Shown here one piece after another: positions 8,354 through 16,405 of a DNA stretch of 46,750 nt; positions within the stretch are counted from its first letter, which is position 1; each line of letters starts with the position of its first letter. Under the pieces are notes generated by a model. The model did no database searches. It saw nothing but the letters and a program-made list of their open reading frames with translations, and was not told where the DNA came from. The stretch is from Nitrosospira sp. Nl5 (GTDB lineage Bacteria; Pseudomonadota; Gammaproteobacteria; Burkholderiales; Nitrosomonadaceae), in contig NZ_FMVQ01000017.1 in NCBI RefSeq assembly GCF_900102495.1, positions 1 through 46,750 of the forward strand. The letters run 5' to 3'. A program made the position numbers and the translations under genes.

Positions 8354-10186
8354 TTGAGTTCAACAATAGCGAAGTTGAACGCTCCGCTAACGCAAGCGTT
8401 TGATCCTCGATCATCAAGCCTGTCGCCGATAACAATAATCCCAACCCCAACACCAACGTACAACACTCAAGCTCAGAGGTTAGCTGATTTTGAAACTTTG
8501 ACTGCTGCCTTGGAGTATGCGGCGGTTGGAAACGCTGGATATAACTTCTATGATGCCAAAGGTAATCTGCGCTCAGTCCTTTCCTATCAAGCGTTAAGGC
8601 AAAATGCTCGCATTTCTGCCGAGCGGTTATCAGGTCTTGGATTGGCCTACGGTGATCGTGTGGCTGTTATTGCTGATACGACCCCGGAATTTGTCGAGCT
8701 GTTTTTTGCATGCCGCTATGCGGGATTAATTCCGTTTGCGATGCCAGTTCCGGTCAACCTTGGCAGTCACGCAATATATGTCCAGCAGCTTCGAGGAATG
8801 CTTGAGGGTGGTCAGGCAAGCGCCGCTTTGGCCAACGTGGATTATATTGGCTTCCTCAGAGAGGCTGCTGAGGGATCGCAAGGATTACGATGGGTGGGCA
8901 CTCCCGAGGAGTTGGGAAAACTCTCTCCCTTAAACATACCGTTGCAGGCAAATCACCCTGACGAAACCGCTTACCTCCAATTTACCTCGGGCAGCACTCG
9001 TACTCCGCGTGGAGTAATCATTACCGAGCGTGCGCTAATGAGCAATCTGCGCGGAATTGTTCGTAACGGGCTGGGCATACGCCCTGGTGACCGTTGCGCA
9101 TCCTGGCTCCCGTTTTATCATGATATGGGACTAGTGGGAATGGTAATGGCGCCGATGGTGGCGCAGGTTTCCGTCGATTACCTGGCGACGCGTGATTTTG
9201 CCATCAGGCCCTTGCAATGGTTGCGGCTAATTAGCCGCAATCGCGCCACCGTGGCATTTAGTCAGCCGTTCGGGCTCAAACTCTGCACCCTGCGGGTTCG
9301 TGATTCGGATCTGGAAGATCTTGATCTGAGTAGTTGGCGTGCTGCCGGTGTCGGTGCGGAAATGATAAGGCCGGAAACATTAAGAAATTTTGCCGAAAAA
9401 TTTGCGCCAGCAGGCTTTGACGCCAAGGCTTTTCTGCCTTGTTACGGATTGGCTGAATCAACGCTCGCTGTTACCTTCTCTCAAATTGGCCAAGGATTTC
9501 AGAGCTTGCGGGTTGATGCGAGCACGCTGGTTGACAGAAAGGTGGCGGTACGATTACAAGCGGAAGGTAGGAAATACAGTGAATTTGTAAACTGCGGCCG
9601 TCCTTTGCCCGAACATACGGTCAAGATTGTCGATGAAAACGGAATGGAATTGCCGGATTTAAGGGTGGGGAGCGTACTCGTGCATGGCAGTAGTATTATG
9701 ACGGGCTACTTTAATAACCCGGAAGATACCCAAAAGACACTTCAACCCGGTAACTGGCTGGATACTGGTGATCTTGGTTTCCTGTTTGAAGGGGATCTGT
9801 ATGTCACTGGCCGCCGTACAGATGTCATTATCGTCAACGGACGCAATATCCGGGCTCAGGATATCGAAGAGCTAGCCGAACAGCAGCCCGAGGTGAGGAC
9901 GCGGGAAGCATCTGCTTTTGGGATAACCGATGCGGGTGATGTGACGACGATCGTGTTGGTCATAGAATGCCGCTTAACCTCGATAACAGATCGGCAATCT
10001 CTTACCGGTCGATTGCAACGCCTGGTCTATATGGCATTTGGTGTTAATTGTTTGGTTGAACTGGTTCCGCCACATACTTTGCCTCGTACGTCGTCCGGCA
10101 AGCTATCGCGTTTTGCCGCACGCCAAGGTTTCATACAGCGGACAACGCTGACAGACCAGCTATCAGCCGAGTCCGGGGACAACTAA
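8354..10186 (+). CDS. Fatty acyl-AMP ligase (acyl-ACP synthetase type)
   Basis: 610 residues from TTG at 8354, chosen because a strong GGAGG (8341-8345) lies 8 bases upstream. GTG at 8288 and ATG at 8321 are in frame but have no ribosome site. It is an ANL-superfamily enzyme: the ATP loop FTSGSTRTPRG is near residue 210, WLPFYHDMGLVG near 251, and TGDLGFL ... GRRTDVIIVNGRNI near 470-490. The YHDMGL motif and long linker resemble FAAL enzymes, which adenylate fatty acids and hand them to an acyl carrier protein rather than to CoA. An ACP is encoded two genes downstream, supporting that role. The Pro/Thr-rich N-terminal stretch may be a flexible linker. Confidence 0.88.
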   Translation: MSSTIAKLNAPLTQAFDPRSSSLSPITIIPTPTPTYNTQAQRLADFETLTAALEYAAVGNAGYNFYDAKGNLRSVLSYQALRQNARISAERLSGLGLAYGDRVAVIADTTPEFVELFFACRYAGLIPFAMPVPVNLGSHAIYVQQLRGMLEGGQASAALANVDYIGFLREAAEGSQGLRWVGTPEELGKLSPLNIPLQANHPDETAYLQFTSGSTRTPRGVIITERALMSNLRGIVRNGLGIRPGDRCASWLPFYHDMGLVGMVMAPMVAQVSVDYLATRDFAIRPLQWLRLISRNRATVAFSQPFGLKLCTLRVRDSDLEDLDLSSWRAAGVGAEMIRPETLRNFAEKFAPAGFDAKAFLPCYGLAESTLAVTFSQIGQGFQSLRVDASTLVDRKVAVRLQAEGRKYSEFVNCGRPLPEHTVKIVDENGMELPDLRVGSVLVHGSSIMTGYFNNPEDTQKTLQPGNWLDTGDLGFLFEGDLYVTGRRTDVIIVNGRNIRAQDIEELAEQQPEVRTREASAFGITDAGDVTTIVLVIECRLTSITDRQSLTGRLQRLVYMAFGVNCLVELVPPHTLPRTSSGKLSRFAARQGFIQRTTLTDQLSAESGDN

Positions 10187-10193
10187 TCAGCTT

Positions 10194-11108
10194 ATGTCGG
10201 GGCCATTGGTGGCGGTAACCGGTGCCACCGGCTTTATTGGCAGTATCCTTTTAAAGTCCCTGATCAAGGAGGGGTGGAAGGTCAGAGCTTTGACCCGGTC
10301 TCCCCGGTCTGACGATGAATTTACGCAATGGATCGAAGGCGATTTAGACAACCTAAGTGCATTGCATAGTCTCGTAGAAGATGTTTCTGCTGTTGTGCAT
10401 TGCGCCGGTCGGGTTCGAGGCAGCTCGCTTGAGGACTTCGTTCATGCCAACGTAGAAGGCACAGCGAACCTTGTGCGTGCTTCGATACAGCAGAGTTCGC
10501 CGCCCCGTTTTCTCCTCATATCTTCCCTGGCTGCCAGACAACCAGAGCTTTCCTGGTATGCAACCAGCAAGCGTATGGCTGAACAGTTAGTGATCGATCA
10601 TTCGCCTATCATGCCGTGTGCGGTTTTCCGCCCGACTGCCGTTTATGGCCCGGGTGACAAAGAAATGAGTCCGCTCTTCAGGATCACCCGGCGTGGCATA
10701 TTGCCGATGGTGGGGCAGCCTGCGATGCGTTTTGGTTTATTACACGTCAGTGATTTGGTTGCCGCCATTCTCAGTTGGCTTTCCACCAAGGTTCCTGTGC
10801 ATGGCGTATATGAGCTTGATGACGGAATGCCCGGTGGGTACGATAGCCAATCCGTAGCCGCCATTGCACAAGATGTCTGGAAGCGGCCAGTATCTTGCAT
10901 TTTCTTACCGACGCCACTCGTTGCGCTGATTGCCAGCATTAATTTGTGGTCTGCCCGGTTGCTACATTATTCACCAATGTTGACTCCTGGGAAAGTCAGG
11001 GAATTACAGCATCCAGACTGGGTATGTGATATCTCTCCTTTAACTCAGGCGCTTCCTGATTGGCGACCTTGCGTCCGCTTGCGTGACGCCCTACCTCTGG
11101 CAATATAA
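10194..11108 (+). CDS. NAD-dependent epimerase/dehydratase, ceramide-reductase-like (extended SDR)
   Basis: 304 residues with an N-terminal Rossmann fold, GATGFIGS at about 9-16, and the catalytic pair Tyr122/Lys126 in SWYATSKR, so it is an extended short-chain dehydrogenase. It starts 7 bases after the acyl-AMP ligase and 33 bases before an ACP gene. In Caulobacter an SDR of this class (CerR) sits with spt, acp and an acyl-ACP synthetase and reduces the keto group in sphingolipid synthesis. The same neighbours here make that role plausible but unproven. A nucleotide-sugar epimerase is the alternative, less likely given the lipid context. Confidence 0.82.
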   Translation: MSGPLVAVTGATGFIGSILLKSLIKEGWKVRALTRSPRSDDEFTQWIEGDLDNLSALHSLVEDVSAVVHCAGRVRGSSLEDFVHANVEGTANLVRASIQQSSPPRFLLISSLAARQPELSWYATSKRMAEQLVIDHSPIMPCAVFRPTAVYGPGDKEMSPLFRITRRGILPMVGQPAMRFGLLHVSDLVAAILSWLSTKVPVHGVYELDDGMPGGYDSQSVAAIAQDVWKRPVSCIFLPTPLVALIASINLWSARLLHYSPMLTPGKVRELQHPDWVCDISPLTQALPDWRPCVRLRDALPLAI

Positions 11109-11141
11109 TTTCTAACAATCGAATCAATTTAGAATTGAGCT

Positions 11142-11393
11142 ATGGCGAGCGATTACACCGATACCCTGCAGAGACTTTGCCATCACCTTAAGCAATTTAC
11201 CGGTCCTGATGTAGAAATTACGCCGCAGACGGATCTCATTAATCAGCTTGCAATTGACTCTGTCAAATTATTGAATTTGATCATGGAAGTTGAGGATGAG
11301 TTTGATATTTCCGTACCGCTTAATGCCCTCGCCGATGTTCAGACTGTCCACGAGCTTGCAAATTTAATCCACCAAATAAAATCTGCGAAATAA
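11142..11393 (+). CDS. Acyl carrier protein
   Basis: 83 residues, acidic and four-helix in pattern. The phosphopantetheine attachment site is Ser40 in the DSVK motif, followed by the conserved helix LLNLIMEVEDEFDI. It is clearly not the housekeeping AcpP, which would carry DSLDTVE and sit beside fabF. It would receive a fatty acid from the upstream acyl-AMP ligase and present it to the alpha-oxoamine synthase that begins at its stop codon. Overlap of one base (TAATG) with the next gene suggests translational coupling. Confidence 0.92.
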   Translation: MASDYTDTLQRLCHHLKQFTGPDVEITPQTDLINQLAIDSVKLLNLIMEVEDEFDISVPLNALADVQTVHELANLIHQIKSAK

Positions 11394-12589
11394 TGAGTTT
11401 GTTAGACAAACTGGATGCTGTTGCTGCGGCGAGAAAGGCGCTCCTGCCCGAGGGCGTCGATGTTTTCGGCATACCGATAGAAGAAGTCTATTCTTCGACA
11501 GAGGCAAAAATTGGCAATCGGCGCATACTGTTTCTGGGTACGAACAATTATCTCGGACTCACCTTCGCGCCGGAATGTCTGCAGGCAGCGCATAAGGCGA
11601 TTGATAGTGAGGGGACCGGCACCACGGGATCACGCATGGCAAATGGCAGTTACCATGGACATCGTGCCCTTGAGCGGGAGTTTGCGGATTTTTACCACTG
11701 TCAATCGTGCATCGTCTTTACAACTGGTTATCAGGCGAATCTCGCTACGATTTCCGGCTTGGCGGGTAGCGGCGACGTTGTCCTGATCGATGGCGACTCT
11801 CACGCAAGCATCTACGATGGATGCCGCTTGAGCGGCGCCGAGATAATCAGGTTTCGGCACAATGATATGACAGACCTGGAGAAGCGTCTCCGCCGCCTTG
11901 GAGAACGCTCACGCTCTACCCTCATCATTATTGAGGGTATTTACAGCATGTTGGGCGATCGAGCGCCGCTGGCTGATATTGTCAAGTTGAAAAATGCGTA
12001 TCACAGCATTCTTCTTCTGGACGAGGCACATTCACTTGGGGTCTTGGGCGAGACGGGCCAAGGTCTGGTCGAAGAAACAGGGCTCATGGATGGAGTTGAC
12101 TTCATTACCGGTACTTTCAGTAAAAGTCTTGGTGGTATTGGCGGCTACTGCGTAAGCAACCACTCGCAACTTGATCAGCTGCGCTATGTCAGCCGCCCGT
12201 ATATCTTCACGGCATCACCCACACCAGCCACCATTGCATCCACGCGGGCGGCACTCAAATTACTCCGTGACGGTACCAAGCTACGTCAACAGCTTTGGAA
12301 AAACGTACACCAACTTTATTCACGGCTCCATGAGCTCGGCTACCAGCTTGGTCCTGAGCCCAGTCCTGTCATCGCAACCATACTTGATACCCCGCAGCAG
12401 GCGCTGACACTATGGAACGGCCTGCTCGAACACGGCATTTATGTCAACTTAATATTACCGCCCGCAGCGCCTGACGGTAAATCGCTGGTGCGGTGCAGCG
12501 TAAGCGCAGTTCATACCAGCGATCAAATGGGCCATGTCGGCCAAGCTTTTGCCGAGTTGCGTGAAGTCATCTTTCCGATAGCATCCTGA
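11393..12589 (+). CDS. PLP-dependent alpha-oxoamine synthase, serine palmitoyltransferase-like
   Basis: 398 residues, the usual length for the family that includes serine palmitoyltransferase, Kbl and BioF. The PLP lysine is Lys244 in GTFSKSLGG, the PLP-binding Asp is in LLDEAHSLG, and the N-terminal block FLGTNNYLGL and GTGTTGSRMANG are typical. These enzymes join an amino acid to an acyl thioester with loss of CO2. Beside an acyl-AMP ligase, ACP and SDR rather than bio or threonine-degradation genes, the best reading is a serine palmitoyltransferase using acyl-ACP. The true amino acid and acyl donors cannot be read from sequence. Its start overlaps the ACP stop. Confidence 0.87.
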   Translation: MSLLDKLDAVAAARKALLPEGVDVFGIPIEEVYSSTEAKIGNRRILFLGTNNYLGLTFAPECLQAAHKAIDSEGTGTTGSRMANGSYHGHRALEREFADFYHCQSCIVFTTGYQANLATISGLAGSGDVVLIDGDSHASIYDGCRLSGAEIIRFRHNDMTDLEKRLRRLGERSRSTLIIIEGIYSMLGDRAPLADIVKLKNAYHSILLLDEAHSLGVLGETGQGLVEETGLMDGVDFITGTFSKSLGGIGGYCVSNHSQLDQLRYVSRPYIFTASPTPATIASTRAALKLLRDGTKLRQQLWKNVHQLYSRLHELGYQLGPEPSPVIATILDTPQQALTLWNGLLEHGIYVNLILPPAAPDGKSLVRCSVSAVHTSDQMGHVGQAFAELREVIFPIAS

Positions 12590-12668
12590 AAAGCACTTTG
12601 CTTTTTCCAAACTATATCAATCTGTGAACTCAACGCATAAAATAACTAGTAAATTCATGTGAAACGGC

Positions 12669-14417
12669 ATGCGTACTCTTTTTACCTATAGTATGGTTTT
12701 CCCCCGGCGCAGCGCATTCGTGCTCGTGGCGCTGTTGGCAGCGGGTGTTGCCGAGGGGCTCAGTCTGACTGCTCTCCTCCCCTTGCTTTCAACTGCCATA
12801 GGCGATACAAGGGACTCGGATATTGGAAGATTTATCGTACAGGCTCTGCAAGGGATAGGGGTTGAACCGACAATCGGGGTCATGTTATTGATTATCGTTG
12901 GCGGTATGGTAATCAAAAGCCTGATATTGCTGCTCGCCAACCGGCAGGTTGGCTATACTGTAGCGCATGTGGCGACCACGCTGCGCCTGGAACTCATCAA
13001 GGCACTACTCGCCAGCCGCTGGCAATATTATCTCCGTCAACCGATAGGCTCGCTTGCCAATTCAGTGGCCACGGAAGCATATCGGGCAGCGAACGGCTTC
13101 GAGCATAGTGCCAATGTCCTCGCGCTGTCAGTACAGGTGATGGTTTATACTATTGTCGCCTTATTCATTTCATGGCAGGCGGCTCTTACTTCTCTTCTTA
13201 TCGGCATGCTTCTGCTGTTCGCGCTGCACCGGCTGGTACGCGCCACACGGCGGGCCGGCGCAAAGCAGACACGCCTGCTGCGTCATTTATTGACTTATCT
13301 TTCCGATGTCCTGAGTTCGGTAAAATCACTAAAGGCCATGGCGCGGGATAATGTGGCCGATGCTATTCTCCGTGATCAGACTCAGCAATTGGAGAAGGCC
13401 ACGCGGCGCGAAGTCATGAGCAGGGAAGCGTTATTGGCCCTGCAGGAACCTATACTTGCCGCCTTGACAGCAAGCGGTCTATACCTGGCGCTTGTGATAT
13501 GGGAGCTTTCATTACCCGAGGTAATGGTGTTGGCCTTCCTGCTGACCCGTATCCTGGGCTTACTCAATAAAACACAACGGCGTTATCAGCAACTTACAGC
13601 GCAGGAAAGTGCTTATTGGTCAATGCGAGCAGCGACTGAAGAAGCGCAGGCCGCGGCTGAGAGAACGGCAGGTACGCTGCATCCTACGTTACTGCAAGGG
13701 ATCAGTCTTAAGCACATAAGTTTCGATTACGGCATGAAACCGATTTTTCGTGACCTGAACATCGAAATATCCGTGAAATCGTTTACGGCCATTACGGGAA
13801 TGTCGGGTGTTGGCAAAAGTACTTTGCTTGATCTACTCTGCGGACTGGCTGAACCTAAGTCAGGTGAAATTCTCGTCGACGGCGTAGCTCTGCGCGAAAT
13901 TAATCTCCGCCTCTGGCGATATATGATAGGTTACGTGTCTCAGGAAACTATTTTGCTCCATGACACGGTTCTCAACAATATTCTCGTCGGGGCGCCAGAC
14001 TTGGTTTATGCGGACGCGGAGCGGGCTTTGCGCCAAGCTGGAGCCTGGGACTTCGTAAACGCTCTTCCGGAAGGCTTGCAGACAATCGTTGGCGAACGCG
14101 GCGGGCTCCTCTCGGGTGGACAACGTCAGCGTATAGCAATCGCCAGGGCTCTCGCCCACCAACCGCTTTTCCTGCTTCTGGACGAACCAACCAGCGCCCT
14201 GGATCCCGATAGTGAACAGTTGATTTGTGAGACGTTGCAGAGGCTAGCGCAAGATTTTACTATCATCGCTGTATCTCATCAGCCCGCAGTAATCAATTCA
14301 GCCAGCAATGTATTTGCTCTCTCAAAGGGCACGGCGGAGCGACTGCAACGGTCTCCCCATAACAGCATCAATTCGGAATCGCTGGTAATTCTGAATATTG
14401 CTGCCGATAACACTTAA
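12669..14417 (+). CDS. ABC transporter, fused membrane and ATPase domains (MsbA-type exporter)
   Basis: 582 residues. Membrane segments lie in about residues 15-305 and the nucleotide-binding domain in about 345-575, with Walker A GMSGVGKST (from 377), signature LSGGQRQR (481-488) and Walker B LFLLLDEPTSALD near 505. The half-transporter architecture acts as a homodimer and exports lipids or other amphipathic molecules across the inner membrane. It follows the alpha-oxoamine synthase by 79 bases on the same strand, so the likely cargo is the lipid made by the upstream genes. A polysaccharide or peptide cargo is possible. The C-terminus is rather Ser/Asn rich and ends without a recognisable domain. 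Confidence 0.88.
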   Translation: MRTLFTYSMVFPRRSAFVLVALLAAGVAEGLSLTALLPLLSTAIGDTRDSDIGRFIVQALQGIGVEPTIGVMLLIIVGGMVIKSLILLLANRQVGYTVAHVATTLRLELIKALLASRWQYYLRQPIGSLANSVATEAYRAANGFEHSANVLALSVQVMVYTIVALFISWQAALTSLLIGMLLLFALHRLVRATRRAGAKQTRLLRHLLTYLSDVLSSVKSLKAMARDNVADAILRDQTQQLEKATRREVMSREALLALQEPILAALTASGLYLALVIWELSLPEVMVLAFLLTRILGLLNKTQRRYQQLTAQESAYWSMRAATEEAQAAAERTAGTLHPTLLQGISLKHISFDYGMKPIFRDLNIEISVKSFTAITGMSGVGKSTLLDLLCGLAEPKSGEILVDGVALREINLRLWRYMIGYVSQETILLHDTVLNNILVGAPDLVYADAERALRQAGAWDFVNALPEGLQTIVGERGGLLSGGQRQRIAIARALAHQPLFLLLDEPTSALDPDSEQLICETLQRLAQDFTIIAVSHQPAVINSASNVFALSKGTAERLQRSPHNSINSESLVILNIAADNT

Positions 14418-14731
14418 CTCCTAAGTTCTGGACGCCGACAGTAGTTGGCGCGCCCAGAGAAGTCGGCAGCAAAAGCGCTTGGCCCCTCATATTTTCTCCG
14501 CTTTTTGGAAATAGGTACAACTGCTGGTTGTCAGCATCCATAAGACCCGTGTCGCTCACTCCGTTCCCGCTCACCGCTGACAAGTAGCAATCACCCTGGC
14601 ATCTGGATCGGAATAGTCCTGCTTTTGGGACTGTATTGATGGCAAAGTGTAGATGGGTTAAGTGGCCATTGAGCGAGGAGGTCCAGACAATTAACTCTGA
14701 TCCTGCATCGGTACCAACCGGAGATCCTCAG

Positions 14732-14751
14732 TTGTCTCCTCTAGGAGACAA
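14732..14751. repeat. 20-base palindrome, candidate activator/operator site
   Basis: TTGTCTCCT and AGGAGACAA form a perfect 9-base inverted repeat around a CT centre. On the forward strand it is followed by A residues, not T, so it is not a forward terminator. A reverse-strand terminator would lack a downstream T tract too. Its near-perfect symmetry and position about 115 bases upstream of a sigma54-like -24 element fit a dimeric protein-binding site. Confidence 0.6.
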
Positions 14752-14866
14752 AAAAAATAGTTAATAAACAACTAGTTATTTACGATAATTAAGAAATAGG
14801 CGTGGCACGGCGACAACGGAACACCCATCCTTCTCCTAATATGTTGATTATAAACGTATAATGACC

Positions 14867-14882
14867 TGGCACGAATTGTGCT
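14867..14882 (+). promoter_or_regulatory. Candidate sigma54 (-24/-12) promoter
   Basis: TGGCACG at 14867-14873, four bases, then GTGCT at 14878-14882. Compared with the consensus TGGCACG-N4-TTGCW only one defined position differs, and the invariant GG and GC have the required spacing. It points towards epsA, whose start is about 680 bases downstream, so the transcript would have a long leader or include a small RNA. Confidence 0.5.
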
Positions 14883-15565
14883 TCAATATAAACAAATTCT
14901 TCTCCAAGACCTATTGCAATATGGCGTTTCATATATGAGGCAACCGAGAATTCGTGCGTCAGGTGTCACCCCAAGAAGATCGAATTCGGTTCTTATTTAT
15001 GCTATTTGATGATCTTGCCTATAACGGCCCAGCGCCGGTCCCCCTCAAAACCCGCTACCGGAGCCTCGGTATTCGAATGTCTTCCAGTCCAAAGCAGGTT
15101 TCTGCCAGAGAGCCACATAGCAATGGGCTGGAGCTGCGGTAGAGGTTCCGCAACGGGATTGGCGTTCAAGAAGCACGGTTTTCCTTGTTTGCGAGTATGT
15201 GAGCTATCGTACAGACATGCCCGAAGGAAAAGTCAAATACTAGCTTGCTGTAATTCATTATCCACCTTGATATTCAAACCGCCTGTTCAAGGCGAGTAGC
15301 GATCTGGAAATTACGGGAAATTTTGCTGGTATCTGGCTTGGGACTTAATCGTATCTGCTGTAACTCTGTTGTAACCCTTGCGCTTTAACGTGGCGGTATT
15401 ACAAAAGAGGAATTTCCTTGGCAACAACGCGATGTTGTTCCGTGCACCGCAGCTGGATATTAAATCATTGGCAATGTTTTAAATCTTATCTATGTTTAAT
15501 GAAGTGATCTACGCTGGATCGCAATCATTGGTTGCAGTAGCAATGACTAGCATAAAGGAGAAACA

Positions 15566-16405
15566 ATGGCTTTGCCTCAGAGTGTCAAGCTGCCTAATCC
15601 GTTAGCCAATCATATAAATTACGATATGGGCTTTTTCTCCTCGCTATCTGCTGATCATCTCCAACGTTACTCCCGCATTATCCAGGAAGGGATAGCGGTA
15701 CGTCAGCATTCCGACCTGTTGAGATGGTTGCAGGGAGAAGTGCAGCATTATTTACCACATGAGATCATGCTTGCTGCCTGGGGAGATTTCGAAGCGAATT
15801 TCATCCGGCACGATATTGTTTCCGCCCTCCCTGGCGTCAGGACGGCACATTTAGACCCAGCAGGTCTTTCTCCGCTACTGCGGGGACTCTATACGCACTG
15901 GGTCGAACTGGGCAGGATGCCTTGCGCCTCCGGCGTTGGCAAATCCGGTATTCTGCTTGAAGGCAGCGGCTTGCAATGTTCGTTTGGCAAGGCCCTGCAA
16001 GACATGCGATCTTCACTGCTGCATGGCATCAGCGACAAACGTGGGCGGCATGATTGCCTTTACGTTATTTTTAGCTCGAAAGATAAACTCGACAGTTCCA
16101 CGCTCAGCGCGATGGAAATCCTGCTGCCTTATCTTGACACCGCGTTACGCCGGGTCGCCCCCTTGCCCCCTCATCCCCCACTCCTCTCGGATGTTCCGGA
16201 GAGTGGAGACTTTGGATTGAGTGAGCGTGAATGCGAGATCATGGATTGGGTAAGAATGGGCAAAACCAATGCCGAGATCGGCAGCATTCTATGCATCAGC
16301 TCCTTCACCGTGAAGAATCACTTACAGCATATCTTCAAGAAGCTTGACGTGTATAACCGTATGCAAGCTGTATCCAAGATCGAGCGTAGTCCGAGCCATG
16401 GCTGA
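15566..16405 (+). CDS. epsA: LuxR-family transcriptional regulator EpsA
   Basis: 279 residues, with a good ribosome site (AAAGGAGA) before the ATG. The C-terminus carries a LuxR-type helix-turn-helix, LSERECEIMDWVRMGKTNAEIG ... STFTVKNHL-like, at about 215-270. The N-terminal part matches the layout of EpsA, the regulator that heads methanolan-type eps clusters with exosortase B. No autoinducer-binding or phosphorylation domain is obvious. It is immediately followed by epsB, whose start codon lies inside the last codons of epsA (8-base overlap), so the two are translationally coupled. It probably controls the cluster downstream. Confidence 0.87.
   Translation: MALPQSVKLPNPLANHINYDMGFFSSLSADHLQRYSRIIQEGIAVRQHSDLLRWLQGEVQHYLPHEIMLAAWGDFEANFIRHDIVSALPGVRTAHLDPAGLSPLLRGLYTHWVELGRMPCASGVGKSGILLEGSGLQCSFGKALQDMRSSLLHGISDKRGRHDCLYVIFSSKDKLDSSTLSAMEILLPYLDTALRRVAPLPPHPPLLSDVPESGDFGLSERECEIMDWVRMGKTNAEIGSILCISSFTVKNHLQHIFKKLDVYNRMQAVSKIERSPSHG

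Larger units (their letters stand above)
14418..15565. other. 1.15-kb gene-poor regulatory region upstream of epsA
   Basis: No frame here looks coding: the candidates at about 14954-15142 and 15006-15299 overlap each other, have irregular composition and lack ribosome sites. The region holds a 20-base palindrome and a candidate sigma54 promoter, annotated separately. A weaker sigma54-like GG-N10-GC arrangement lies at 15160-15175. Its size between two operons suggests regulation, a small RNA or decayed sequence. Confidence 0.55.

Noticed and set aside
15160-15175. Second sigma54-like GG-N10-GC site before epsA
   Set aside because: Only the invariant GG and GC and a few other positions fit; such matches are expected by chance over 1 kb.
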